Source: a virus. Taken from it: a DNA stretch of 48,449 nucleotides. The first letter of the stretch is position 1. Every line of letters begins with the position of its first letter. A model generated the notes under the pieces. The model ran no database searches and was not told where the DNA came from. It saw nothing but the letters and a program-made list of their open reading frames with translations. The DNA lies in IMG/VR virus record IMGVR_UViG_3300018081_000002, positions 1 through 48,449 of that record; one strand, written 5' to 3'. Shown one piece after another: positions 7,002 to 13,779 of the stretch. Made by a program: the position numbers and the translations under genes.

Positions 7002-9490
7002 AATCCGAGCTCCTTCCGAAATGTCGCCTGGGCCTCGCCCTCCAACTTCGTCTCCATCCAATTCCGCGGCCCGAAGCTCGGCTCGGCGGGCACGCGCCAA
7101 CCTTGCGGATAGAACTTGCGCACTGTAGCGGGATCTCGTGAAGCTTCCACGATTTCCGGCCATTGCCTCTGCATCACAGCTGTAAGGCATTCCGTTGCCT
7201 CCTTTACCACGTCCCTGTGACTCACGACCACGAGCTCGTCATGCACCGTCAATCTGACCGTCGCTCCCTTCGGAAGCTGCTCGTCGGCCTCCCGGATCGC
7301 GACGTACATCATGTCCGCTCCGGTACTTTGCGGGGGGAAGTTGTACATCTCTGTCACTTGCCTGGTGTACCACCACCTCCTCCGGCCAAACGGATTTGCC
7401 AGGAAGTGTTGCCGTTCCACCTGCTCCTCGAGGCCCTTCCTCCACTTCTCGTACACGTGGTACTTCGTGAAGAAGCGGAAGAGGAACCCTTCCACCCACG
7501 TCTTACTCGTCCCTAGTTGCTGGGCTATGGATTGGGCTCCCCTTCCGTAACCTAGTCCGTAGACGATGAACTTCGTGGCGTATCTGTAATTATACTGCTT
7601 TCCTGGGACGAGGTCCCGTACACGTGAAAGAGGGAGACCGAAGCCTTCGGCAGCTGTAACCTCATGAATGTCCGCACCAGCTGCCAGAAGGCTGAGGCCG
7701 TAAGGGTCGCCCGAGAGCGCCATCGCAATTCGCCACTCGACCTGGCTCCAGTCCACGCTGATGAAAACGTGATCCGGTGTGTCAGGGATGTAGATCTCCC
7801 GTAGCTTCTTCGGTATGTTCTGAGCGTTCGGGTCCCAGCTATTGATACGTCCAGTCGCCGCTTTAGCACAACCAAATCTCGGGTGGACGAAGCCCTCGTC
7901 ATCTGTCTCTACCTCCAAATTCGTGCTCACGGTGTGATACGCGCTTCGCACCTCGTTGATGAGCCCCAGGATCTTGTTCTCCGGGAACTTCTCCACGAGG
8001 GCCTCGACTGCGCCGGCGTTCGCTGTCGGCCTCATTCCTCCCTTCTGGTCCTTGGTGTATTGGACTGGAAGGCCCAACTTGTCGTACAGCAGCTTCATCA
8101 GTTCCTTGGGACTCTGCACGTTCAGGTTGGGCATACCTACCGCGTCCCGTAGCATCTGCTCGTACTTCGCAGCGCCGATGAGCATCCCCTGCGCCCACAT
8201 CTCCGCCTTGTCCACATCCTTCCGAATTCCCCGATCGGCCATGCGACGGAGGATTGGTTGCAGGGGCATCACGTTGTTGTAGAGGAGGTTATCCATCCCC
8301 ATATTGTGGATCTCTTGTCGGAGACCCAGGTAAGACCTGGTGGTCGCATCGACGTCCTTCGCGCAGCCTGTGGCCAGTCCAACCTCATCACCCTTGTACA
8401 TAGAGTCATCTTTCCAGTGCTCCATGTCGGTGTAGAAGGTCTTGATGGTGTCCAGTGACTTTGGAAGGTCACTGTTTGTGAGGTGGAACATGAGCATCGT
8501 GTCACAGGTGTTCGGCGCTATGTGCCAATTTTCTCCGGTTGCTTGTTGACGCTTGCGTTCGAAGAGGGGCCAGTCGTAGGACTCGCTGTTTTGTCCGACC
8601 TTAACAATCGTAGGATTTGTGAGGAGCCCGTAGAGTAGGCGCTGAGCTTCAAGGGTCCAACGGAAAACGCGAGCACGACCTTGGGCCGATCCGACCCCGT
8701 AGCACTTGATGTGAGCTTCATCGAGGTCGAGGCTCGTTGTCTCGGCGTCGACGCTGATGAAGCCGGACTCCTGGGCTTCTCTTCTAACAGCAGCTGCGTG
8801 ATCCGCAGCATCAGGGAGGATGGAATACTCCACTGCGACGCGACGGACTTCCCGGAACTCGCTCTCTTTCTTCGCTTTGACGAGGTCCCAGACGACGACC
8901 GGCCAGAACGTTTGCGTACGCATGACGAACGCGGGGTGAAACGTGGGGAGAACCTTCCTTCCTCCAGCGCCCTCAATAGGGATGCCGCGATAGCTGCCGA
9001 TCTCTGCCTTTCCTGTAGTGACGTAGAGAGCAGTCGCTCCGACAGGGACGAGGAGTTTGGGGTTGACGAGTTTGAGCTCGTTGACGAGGTAGCGGGCACA
9101 CCACCGGATTTCTTCATCATCAGGCTTCCTGTTCTTGGGAGGCCGACACTTCACGGCATTGGTTATGTAGATGTCGTCCCTACGAATGCCCGCTTGGCCC
9201 AGCAGCGCAGTGAGCACACGGCCAGACCCTCCTACGAAGGGAAGGCCCCTTCGGGCCTCCTCCTCGCCGAGGGCTTCTCCCACGAGCATCATGTCCGCAT
9301 TGGGTGGGCCGACACCATAGGCGTACCCCTCACCAATCTCGTAGAGGGGGCAGCCTATGCAATCCTTCGGCTTGGGGCCCGTGACCAGCTTCACCTGGCA
9401 TACGGGACACAGCCCTGTGTTCGGGTGCAGATCCGCCGTAGCGGCCTTGCCGTCCGGCCCCGCTTTGCAGACGGAGTTTTGGCACTTCAC
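6998..9490 (-). CDS. polA: Uracil-DNA glycosylase / family A DNA polymerase fusion
   Basis: An 830-residue replicative polymerase. Residues 1-220 form a family 4-type uracil-DNA glycosylase: GEALGEEE (71-78), NAVKCRPPKNRKP (111-123) and HPAFVMR (185-191), with Cys44, Cys47, Cys115 and Cys131 spaced as 4Fe-4S ligands. A 3'-5' exonuclease domain follows (DAETTSLD at 248, VGQNSESYD at 298, AKDVDAT at 377). The polymerase domain has motif A SVDWSQVEWRIA (578-589), motif B RYATKFIVYGLGYG (636-649) and motif C VHDE (749-752). It would copy the genome and may scan the template for uracil. GTG 9490 overlaps the upstream stop (GTGA). All catalytic residues I can check are present. Confidence 0.93.
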   Translation of the reverse strand: MKCQNSVCKAGPDGKAATADLHPNTGLCPVCQVKLVTGPKPKDCIGCPLYEIGEGYAYGVGPPNADMMLVGEALGEEEARRGLPFVGGSGRVLTALLGQAGIRRDDIYITNAVKCRPPKNRKPDDEEIRWCARYLVNELKLVNPKLLVPVGATALYVTTGKAEIGSYRGIPIEGAGGRKVLPTFHPAFVMRTQTFWPVVVWDLVKAKKESEFREVRRVAVEYSILPDAADHAAAVRREAQESGFISVDAETTSLDLDEAHIKCYGVGSAQGRARVFRWTLEAQRLLYGLLTNPTIVKVGQNSESYDWPLFERKRQQATGENWHIAPNTCDTMLMFHLTNSDLPKSLDTIKTFYTDMEHWKDDSMYKGDEVGLATGCAKDVDATTRSYLGLRQEIHNMGMDNLLYNNVMPLQPILRRMADRGIRKDVDKAEMWAQGMLIGAAKYEQMLRDAVGMPNLNVQSPKELMKLLYDKLGLPVQYTKDQKGGMRPTANAGAVEALVEKFPENKILGLINEVRSAYHTVSTNLEVETDDEGFVHPRFGCAKAATGRINSWDPNAQNIPKKLREIYIPDTPDHVFISVDWSQVEWRIAMALSGDPYGLSLLAAGADIHEVTAAEGFGLPLSRVRDLVPGKQYNYRYATKFIVYGLGYGRGAQSIAQQLGTSKTWVEGFLFRFFTKYHVYEKWRKGLEEQVERQHFLANPFGRRRWWYTRQVTEMYNFPPQSTGADMMYVAIREADEQLPKGATVRLTVHDELVVVSHRDVVKEATECLTAVMQRQWPEIVEASRDPATVRKFYPQGWRVPAEPSFGPRNWMETKLEGEAQATFRKELGL

Positions 9491-9780
9491 ATCTTCCTCC
9501 GTCTCTTGTTATCCTCGATCCACCCTTGCACAGCGTCGAGCATCCCCTCCCTCTCGCTGTTGGAGATCCAGAACACAGCTCCCCGACCCTTCGGAGCAGC
9601 TTCGTTGACTCCGAAGGGAACGAGGAACAGTCCCCAACCCCAGTCCTCGGGCACCTCCTCGTCGATCAGGGTGGCAAGGGTGCGGAGTGCCCGCTCGATG
9701 TACTCGTCGCGGACCTGGTATCGCTCGTCAGGTGTTTGCGGGGGGTATTGTTGCCGCTTCTTCCCGTTGCTCTGTTTCAT
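9487..9780 (-). CDS. Hypothetical phage protein
   Basis: A 97-residue protein with a Lys/Arg/Gln-rich N-terminus, a central helical segment (EYIERALRTLATLIDEE) and a conserved-looking core (RGAVFWISNSEREGMLDAVQGWIE). I recognise no family. It overlaps folE upstream (ATGA) and the polymerase downstream (GTGA). A degenerate copy of the dispersed repeat lies in its first 15 codons. Confidence 0.6.
   Translation of the reverse strand: MKQSNGKKRQQYPPQTPDERYQVRDEYIERALRTLATLIDEEVPEDWGWGLFLVPFGVNEAAPKGRGAVFWISNSEREGMLDAVQGWIEDNKRRRKM
9736..9747 (+). repeat. Dispersed G-tract repeat, degenerate copy
   Basis: TTGCGGGGGGTA followed by TTGTTGCC: one base shorter and altered in the TGGT part, but with the same G6-TATTGTT core and flank. 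It lies in the 5' coding end of the leftward 97-residue gene. Confidence 0.5.
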
Positions 9781-10367
9781 CTCGCTTCCACCCTCGGATA
9801 CCCGATCATCCGGAGGAACTCATCCCTTGTGGGGTGATTGGTCATGAAGAGCCCTCTCATGGCGCTTGACACTACGTCCGCGTCGCTACGGACTCCCCGA
9901 TGCCTCATGCAACCATGCCTTCCCACAACAACGACTCCAGCGCCTTTCGCATCTGTGGCGTGTTGGAGGAGATCGACCACTGCGTCGGTGTACGTCTCCT
10001 GCATGATGGGTCCTGTGAGAGGCTGTTCAGCAACACGTGCCAGCTTGGAGAGACCGAGGACCTCTTTATGCGGAATGTAACCGACGTACACACGCATCTC
10101 CACCGGAACGAGATGGTGCGGGCAGACTCCATGCACAACATGTCCCCGTAGAATAACCATGGAGTCGTGTTGTTCGGGGAAGGTGGCGAAGCTGTTGTGC
10201 CTGGGAGTAAACAGCTCTCGGTACATACGTGTGACGCGCGCGGGCGTGTCCTTGTAATTACGATCACTGAGATCCACTCCCATTCCCTCCAGCAGGAGTT
10301 TGACCCCCTGCTGGAGTTTCTTGTCGTCGAACCGGTTGGTGGGGGGTAACGTTTCCCGTTTCTTCAC
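9777..10367 (-). CDS. folE: GTP cyclohydrolase I
   Basis: A 196-residue protein that converts GTP to dihydroneopterin triphosphate, the first step towards preQ0. The zinc site is visible: CPHH at 82-85 and Cys153 in HGCMRHRGVR. The core GYIPHKEVLGLSKLARV is typical of the family. The GTG start at 10367 overlaps the previous stop (GTGA), so residues 7-12 (LPPTNR) are encoded by an antisense copy of the dispersed repeat. That extra N-terminal segment would not disturb the fold. It works with QueD, QueE and QueC encoded upstream in the same operon. Extra supply may bypass a limiting host step. Confidence 0.93.
   Translation of the reverse strand: MKKRETLPPTNRFDDKKLQQGVKLLLEGMGVDLSDRNYKDTPARVTRMYRELFTPRHNSFATFPEQHDSMVILRGHVVHGVCPHHLVPVEMRVYVGYIPHKEVLGLSKLARVAEQPLTGPIMQETYTDAVVDLLQHATDAKGAGVVVVGRHGCMRHRGVRSDADVVSSAMRGLFMTNHPTRDEFLRMIGYPRVEAR
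10336..10348 (+). repeat. Dispersed G-tract repeat, copy 2
   Basis: Exact TTGGTGGGGGGTA followed by ACGTTTCCC. It lies within the first 12 codons of leftward folE, antisense to it. Confidence 0.9.
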
Positions 10368-10558
10368 TGCTCTTCCTCGACCTCAAGCTGGTCCAGAGCC
10401 TTGTTGAGCCACAAGCATCCCTGCTCGAGGTTGGTGACAGCGAGTGAGAGCTCACGGGATTGAATCTCCTTCGGTTGGAGCTTCAGACTGCCAATGTGAG
10501 CGAGAACGATGTCGTGCACTTCACGGAGTCCGGATTTGGTATACCAGTTAATCGGCAT
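10364..10558 (-). CDS. Acb2-like small hairpin-domain protein (putative anti-CBASS sponge)
   Basis: A 64-residue helical protein. Its C-terminal half, with SRELSLAVTNLEQGCLWLNK at residues 34-53, matches my memory of the Acb2/Tad1 hairpin domain, where a pattern like REL-ALT-LE-A-W-N is conserved. Acb2 proteins bind cyclic di- and trinucleotides and so block CBASS defence signalling. The gene lies between queE and folE and overlaps folE by GTGA. The family call rests on pattern recall, not a search. The N-terminal half (INWYTKSGLREVHDIVLAHI) also fits a helical hairpin. Confidence 0.55.
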   Translation of the reverse strand: MPINWYTKSGLREVHDIVLAHIGSLKLQPKEIQSRELSLAVTNLEQGCLWLNKALDQLEVEEEQ

Positions 10559-10562
10559 GGCT

Positions 10563-11195
10563 TCACCTCACGTTCAGGAACTTGTGGAACTGGTTGCTAA
10601 GGCGGAGCTCCGGGTGCCTGTCCACCAGCCCGAGTGCCTCGTCCAGCGCGAGAGGGTCGATGAAGTGTTTCAGGTTCCGAGGCTGCAGGTAGACCAGCTT
10701 GCCTTCCCTGGCCCACACGACAGCTTGCTCCACGCTGGGCCACCCTGTCGGATCGTCTCCTAGGCCCCCCAAGATAACCTTGACCTCGTTGGCCATCTCG
10801 ATCATGAAGGGTAGGTAGCCCGGCTTGGGAGACACAGTGATCCAGTTAAGGGAGCCGTGGCGTTGGGGATCGTACTTCACGGTCCCCGAGGTTTCCACGT
10901 GGACCACGATCCCCTCCTCGTGAGCCGCGTCCACGAGGGGCTTGAGGCTCCGGTCGAGTGGCTCTCCACCTGTAAGACAGATCGTATCGTAGGGGAGCGA
11001 CCACGTAGCGAGCTCCGTGGGATCGTACAACCCCCCACCAAGCTCGGGATATGGCTTGTCGAAGTCCGTGTCGCAGTGAGTGCACACCCCCTGTCCCACA
11101 CTACATCCTACAAGCCTGATAAAGGCCATCGGGGCCCCGGTGTAGAGGCCTTCTCCCTGGATGCTCTTGAAGCGCTCGGCGAGTGGATACTTCAT
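10563..11195 (-). CDS. queE: 7-carboxy-7-deazaguanine synthase (radical SAM)
   Basis: A 210-residue radical SAM enzyme that converts 6-carboxytetrahydropterin to 7-carboxy-7-deazaguanine. The N-terminus FKSIQGEGLYTGAPMAFIRL is diagnostic, as is TGGEPL for the SAM-binding region. The cluster cysteines are spaced C-x6-C-x2-C (CSVGQGVCTHCDTDF), not the common C-x3-C-x2-C. The ATG at 11195 overlaps the queD stop (ATGA). A GGTGGGGGGTT stretch at 11031-11041 encodes the ELGGGLYD segment and is probably coincidental to the dispersed repeat. Confidence 0.92.
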   Translation of the reverse strand: MKYPLAERFKSIQGEGLYTGAPMAFIRLVGCSVGQGVCTHCDTDFDKPYPELGGGLYDPTELATWSLPYDTICLTGGEPLDRSLKPLVDAAHEEGIVVHVETSGTVKYDPQRHGSLNWITVSPKPGYLPFMIEMANEVKVILGGLGDDPTGWPSVEQAVVWAREGKLVYLQPRNLKHFIDPLALDEALGLVDRHPELRLSNQFHKFLNVR

Positions 11196-11620
11196 ACACG
11201 CCCCTTTATCAGGTATACTTCCCTGTTAACCCGATCCGTGGTAGCCCATCCACCATCGGACTCCATCACTCTGACCTCCTTCACGCTATACGAGAGGTCC
11301 TGCATGTGGTTGAACATCAGGCTCGAGATGTGCTCCGCGCTAGGGTTCCTCGTGAGGAGCATGTAGCGGTTCTCACTGTTCTCGAAGAAGGCTTGGGCCG
11401 GATCCCCCTTGATCAGGAGCATTGTGTGGTCCAAGGTGTCGAGCAGCTTCCGCATGTCCCTTTTAATCACGGTGAAGTCCGTCACGAGGCCCACCGCGTC
11501 CGGGTTGCCCATCACCGTGACCTCGAACACGTAGTTATGTCCGTGGAGATTTGCGCACAGTCCCTCGTGCCCCAGAAGCCTGTGTCCCATGGCGATTGTC
11601 ACTCTTGCCGTACAATTCAT
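11192..11620 (-). CDS. queD: 6-carboxytetrahydropterin synthase
   Basis: A 142-residue T-fold protein of the QueD/PTPS family, the second step of the preQ0 pathway. The zinc ligands His13 (MGHRL) and His26/His28 of CANLHGHNY are present, as is the catalytic Cys22. Later motifs include VTDFTVIKRDM, LDHTMLL and EVRVMES. The ATG at 11620 has an AAGGAG ribosome binding site immediately downstream of a repeat copy. The ATGA overlap with queE suggests coupled translation. Confidence 0.93.
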   Translation of the reverse strand: MNCTARVTIAMGHRLLGHEGLCANLHGHNYVFEVTVMGNPDAVGLVTDFTVIKRDMRKLLDTLDHTMLLIKGDPAQAFFENSENRYMLLTRNPSAEHISSLMFNHMQDLSYSVKEVRVMESDGGWATTDRVNREVYLIKGRV

Positions 11621-12164
11621 CGAGCGTCTCCTTGGTGGGGGGTATTGTTGCCCCCTGTTCGAACAATGGGTCGTGAAAGAACCCGTTCTCCAACTGATGC
11701 GACAGCACCATCAGGCCCCATCCCGCGGCCCCGATGTGGTCGTCCACCTCGAGCAGGCTGTTCATCCCCTCGCACAGTTCTTGCATACGCTCTGGCCAGG
11801 TTCCTTCTTGTTGGGCAACGTAAGCTAGGCCCCGGCGGAAAGCGTCCTGCAACGTCAGGAGGTGCGCGATCGTGTGATTCAACACGTCCGAGGTTGGGAG
11901 GCCCTTCTCCCAGTTACCCTCTCCGTATTTTAGAGCCCCACCATCCGCCTGGCCAGATTCGTCGGCGTGCCCAGTTGCACGCTCTGCGATACGCTCGATC
12001 AGGGAGTGGACCACGAGGTCGTACCTGACCACTCGGCCGCTGCGTTTCGCGCCTGTAGGATAGGTGTGCATTCCAGCCCCTTGACTTACGGAGGCAGTCG
12101 GGGCACTCGAGCCAGTAAGATCCCGGAGCCGCGGGAGATCGTCTAGGTCCTTGTCTCTCGGCAT
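11535..12164 (-). CDS. DUF5664-like (dATP/dGTP diphosphohydrolase N-terminal) protein
   Basis: A 209-residue frame. The central part resembles the DUF5664 family: TGAKRSGRVVRYDLV, then ALKYGEGNWEKGLPTSDVLN and later DDHIGAAGWGLMVLSH. Family members include phage enzymes or helpers that hydrolyse purine dNTPs, as in the Z-genome phage S-2L pathway. Here it could trim the dNTP pool, which is inference. The ATG at 12164 has GGAG about eight bases upstream; the ATG at 12071 would begin directly at the conserved part. The 3' end overlaps queD by 86 bases, a long overlap, and the last 30 residues look like low-complexity read-through. The first 31 residues conflict with a competing frame at 11914-12231. 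Confidence 0.6.
   Translation of the reverse strand: MPRDKDLDDLPRLRDLTGSSAPTASVSQGAGMHTYPTGAKRSGRVVRYDLVVHSLIERIAERATGHADESGQADGGALKYGEGNWEKGLPTSDVLNHTIAHLLTLQDAFRRGLAYVAQQEGTWPERMQELCEGMNSLLEVDDHIGAAGWGLMVLSHQLENGFFHDPLFEQGATIPPTKETLDELYGKSDNRHGTQASGARGTVRKSPRT
11632..11644 (+). repeat. Dispersed G-tract repeat, copy 3
   Basis: Exact TTGGTGGGGGGTA followed by TTGTTGCCCCC. On the leftward strand it lies directly before the queD ribosome binding site and inside the 3' end of the DUF5664-like frame. Confidence 0.9.
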
Positions 12165-12231
12165 GTGAACTCCAATGTGAAAGGGGGTGTTGGTGGCCCC
12201 AGAAACGACACCAGGTGAGTCGTGAATCCAT
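11914..12231 (-). CDS. Possible small zinc-ribbon protein overlapping the DUF5664-like gene
   Basis: A 105-residue alternative frame with the best ribosome binding site in the area (AGGAGG, five bases before ATG 12231). Its first 52 residues look like a phage zinc ribbon: LTWCRFWGHQHP followed by YWLECPDCLRKS. The remainder is Arg-rich and looks like read-through of the DUF5664-like gene in another frame. If this gene is real, the DUF5664-like protein probably starts at 12071. I cannot decide between the two. Confidence 0.35.
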   Translation of the reverse strand: MDSRLTWCRFWGHQHPLSHWSSHAERQGPRRSPAAPGSYWLECPDCLRKSRGWNAHLSYRRETQRPSGQVRPRGPLPDRAYRRACNWARRRIWPGGWWGSKIRRG

Positions 12232-12247
12232 CTGACCTCCTAGACGA

Positions 12248-12260
12248 TACCCCCCACCAA
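12248..12260 (-). repeat. Dispersed G-tract repeat, copy 4 (left arm of inverted pair)
   Basis: Exact element on the minus strand. Together with 12268-12280 it forms a perfect 13-bp inverted repeat with a 7-base loop (GTCTGCG) in the gap between two leftward genes. Confidence 0.92.
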
Positions 12261-12267
12261 GTCTGCG

Positions 12268-12280
12268 TTGGTGGGGGGTA
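12268..12280 (+). repeat. Dispersed G-tract repeat, copy 5 (right arm of inverted pair)
   Basis: Exact TTGGTGGGGGGTA followed by ACGTTGTTTG. It is the second arm of the 13-bp inverted repeat with 12248-12260. It is followed at 12291-12305 by a separate hairpin, TAGGCC-GAA-GGCCTA, that contains the stop codon of the next leftward gene. Confidence 0.92.
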
Positions 12281-12290
12281 ACGTTGTTTG

Positions 12291-12305
12291 TAGGCCGAAG
12301 GCCTA
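12291..12305. other. GC-rich triloop hairpin at a stop codon
   Basis: TAGGCC-GAA-GGCCTA is a 6-bp stem with a 3-base loop. On the leftward strand its first three bases are the TAG stop of the DUF669-like gene. No T-run follows, so it is not a standard terminator. Confidence 0.6.
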
Positions 12306-12701
12306 CCGGGCGATGTCCGTGGGGAGGTACTTCACGACCTTGTTACGGTCGCTGTAGCCGGCCTGCCCCTTCTCGGTGGTGATGGCAGCGCAGACCTCGA
12401 GCTGGAGGAGCTGGTCGGTATCGTCCAGCGTGTCGTCCTCACCCCAGCCGAGGGCGTCCTTGAGGAGCTGGTCGAGCTTGAAGGTCTTGCCCTTCGCCAG
12501 CGTCAGGATGTCCCACACCGCGCGACCGAGCCACTCGCCCTCGTCGACGCACTTGAGCATGAGGTTGATGTACGGCTCCTTCCCCTCGCCCTGCGCCTTC
12601 TTGATCTCGGCGCGGTCGATGCGGAAGGTGTAAACGGCGTCCGGCATGAGGCTGGACGCGAGGTCTCCGGTGCGGACGGGTCCGCCAGGCAGTTGTGCCA
12701 T
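12303..12701 (-). CDS. DUF669-like, possible ssDNA-binding protein
   Basis: A 132-residue protein with the layout of DUF669 phage proteins: an early beta strand (YTFRIDRAEIKKAQGEGKEP), the YINLMLKCVD-W-GRAVWDILTL core and a C-terminal strand with RNKVVKYLP. In many phages this family sits beside a RecA-like ATPase and a nuclease and is thought to bind single-stranded DNA; both neighbours occur here. Its ATG at 12701 overlaps the ATPase stop as TAATG. Confidence 0.65.
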   Translation of the reverse strand: MAQLPGGPVRTGDLASSLMPDAVYTFRIDRAEIKKAQGEGKEPYINLMLKCVDEGEWLGRAVWDILTLAKGKTFKLDQLLKDALGWGEDDTLDDTDQLLQLEVCAAITTEKGQAGYSDRNKVVKYLPTDIAR

Positions 12702-13552
12702 TACGCTTCTCCTTGACCACGTGTCGTGGTCGTTGTGGGCGTTGTGCCCCTTCCAGAGGCTCCCGGTTTGGGAACCTCAAGTCGCTTCACAGCCGTCATG
12801 TCGCCCATCATCAGGGCTATCACGTCTGTGATGTTCGCCAGGATAGGATCCGGGATGGGTGTTCCACCCGGAGCTCGGATTCCTGAGACCCGCTTCCCCT
12901 GGTTCTTCGTCCGGAAGACACGTGTCGCGCCCCGGAACTCACCGTACAACGTGGCGTCCGTCTCCCCTGTCAGCTTCTTCGGTAGTTGCTGGCCAGGTAA
13001 ATCGGGCACCTCGTATTGGACCTTGATCTCGTTCCCCTTGTCGTCGAAACCCACCGACTCCTCGAGGATGGTCACTCGTGAGGTCATCACGAGATGTGCG
13101 TCCAACGACAGGAACAACTTCATGGCCTGCTGTCCCTTCTCGCTGATGTAGCTGTAGACCCGTCTGGGATCCTTCCCTTTCTCCATCCCCCAGACGTCCT
13201 TCCAGCCCATGATCTTCATTCCGGCCTGCATCCACAGCTCGCCACACCCGGGTCCGAGGCTGTCGATGAACACCGTCTCGAAGATCTCACCGTCCAGCTC
13301 CACGCGGCCAGGTGTCTTCCGGAGCGTGGCGATCAGCTGGACCATCTCATCCCAGCTCCGGACCCTCACAGCTGGTAGGTCTAGGTCTGACAGTGTCATC
13401 AGGCCGCCGGTGCTTCCTGCCTCCGTACTTATCACCAGAGGTTTGGGACACGTCCGTGCAAGATGTGTCTTCCCCCAGCGCGGAGGTGCGTACACGAGGA
13501 TCGTCGCCCTTGGCGCCTTGAGACTGCTCGTGCGCAGGAGTTCGAATGGCAT
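12701..13552 (-). CDS. RecA-like phage recombination ATPase (AAA_24 type)
   Basis: A 283-residue protein from the ATG at 13552. Walker A is YAPPRWGKTHLA (residues 21-32). A Walker B-like strand, ETVFIDSLGP, follows near residue 95. After an ATPase core of about 200 residues comes a Pro/Thr-rich tail (TTPTTTTTRGQG). Such ATPases are found with SSB-like and Cas4-like genes in phage recombination or replication modules, which matches the neighbours on both sides. The start is chosen because it overlaps the upstream stop as TAATG; a longer frame to 13633 has no such support. Confidence 0.75.
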   Translation of the reverse strand: MPFELLRTSSLKAPRATILVYAPPRWGKTHLARTCPKPLVISTEAGSTGGLMTLSDLDLPAVRVRSWDEMVQLIATLRKTPGRVELDGEIFETVFIDSLGPGCGELWMQAGMKIMGWKDVWGMEKGKDPRRVYSYISEKGQQAMKLFLSLDAHLVMTSRVTILEESVGFDDKGNEIKVQYEVPDLPGQQLPKKLTGETDATLYGEFRGATRVFRTKNQGKRVSGIRAPGGTPIPDPILANITDVIALMMGDMTAVKRLEVPKPGASGRGTTPTTTTTRGQGEA

Positions 13553-13779
13553 TACGCTATATCCCCTCTCTTCCCCGTGACCGCGAAGCTGATCCGCCCA
13601 CCGACCGTGGTGAGGTGGACCATGTCTGTCCACGGAATCCAGACGTGCGTGCCGGGCTTACGCTGTGCCACCTCGAGGATCACCCCGAGGTCGCTGTAGC
13701 GGAGGCGGACACGAGCTACCTCGTGTCCGTCCTCGTACAGTGTGAGGGCCTCGCCCGGCTTAATTTGCGGGGTCGCCAT
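13552..13779 (-). CDS. Hypothetical small protein
   Basis: A 75-residue, probably all-beta protein (ALTLYEDGHEVARVRLRYSD, THVWIPWTDMVHLTT). I do not recognise it. The ATG at 13779 lies 20 bases inside the GroES-like gene; an AAGGA lies only two or three bases ahead of it, so the start is uncertain. It ends as TAATG with the ATPase start. Confidence 0.55.
   Translation of the reverse strand: MATPQIKPGEALTLYEDGHEVARVRLRYSDLGVILEVAQRKPGTHVWIPWTDMVHLTTVGGRISFAVTGKRGDIA

Noticed and set aside
8681-9847. 388-codon rightward frame opposite the polymerase
   Set aside because: Antisense to a gene with all catalytic motifs; GC-rich DNA gives long shadow frames.
11031-11042. CTTGGTGGGGGGTTG in queE
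   Set aside because: It encodes ELGGGLYD in the middle of the enzyme and diverges after the G run. It may be related but I did not count it.
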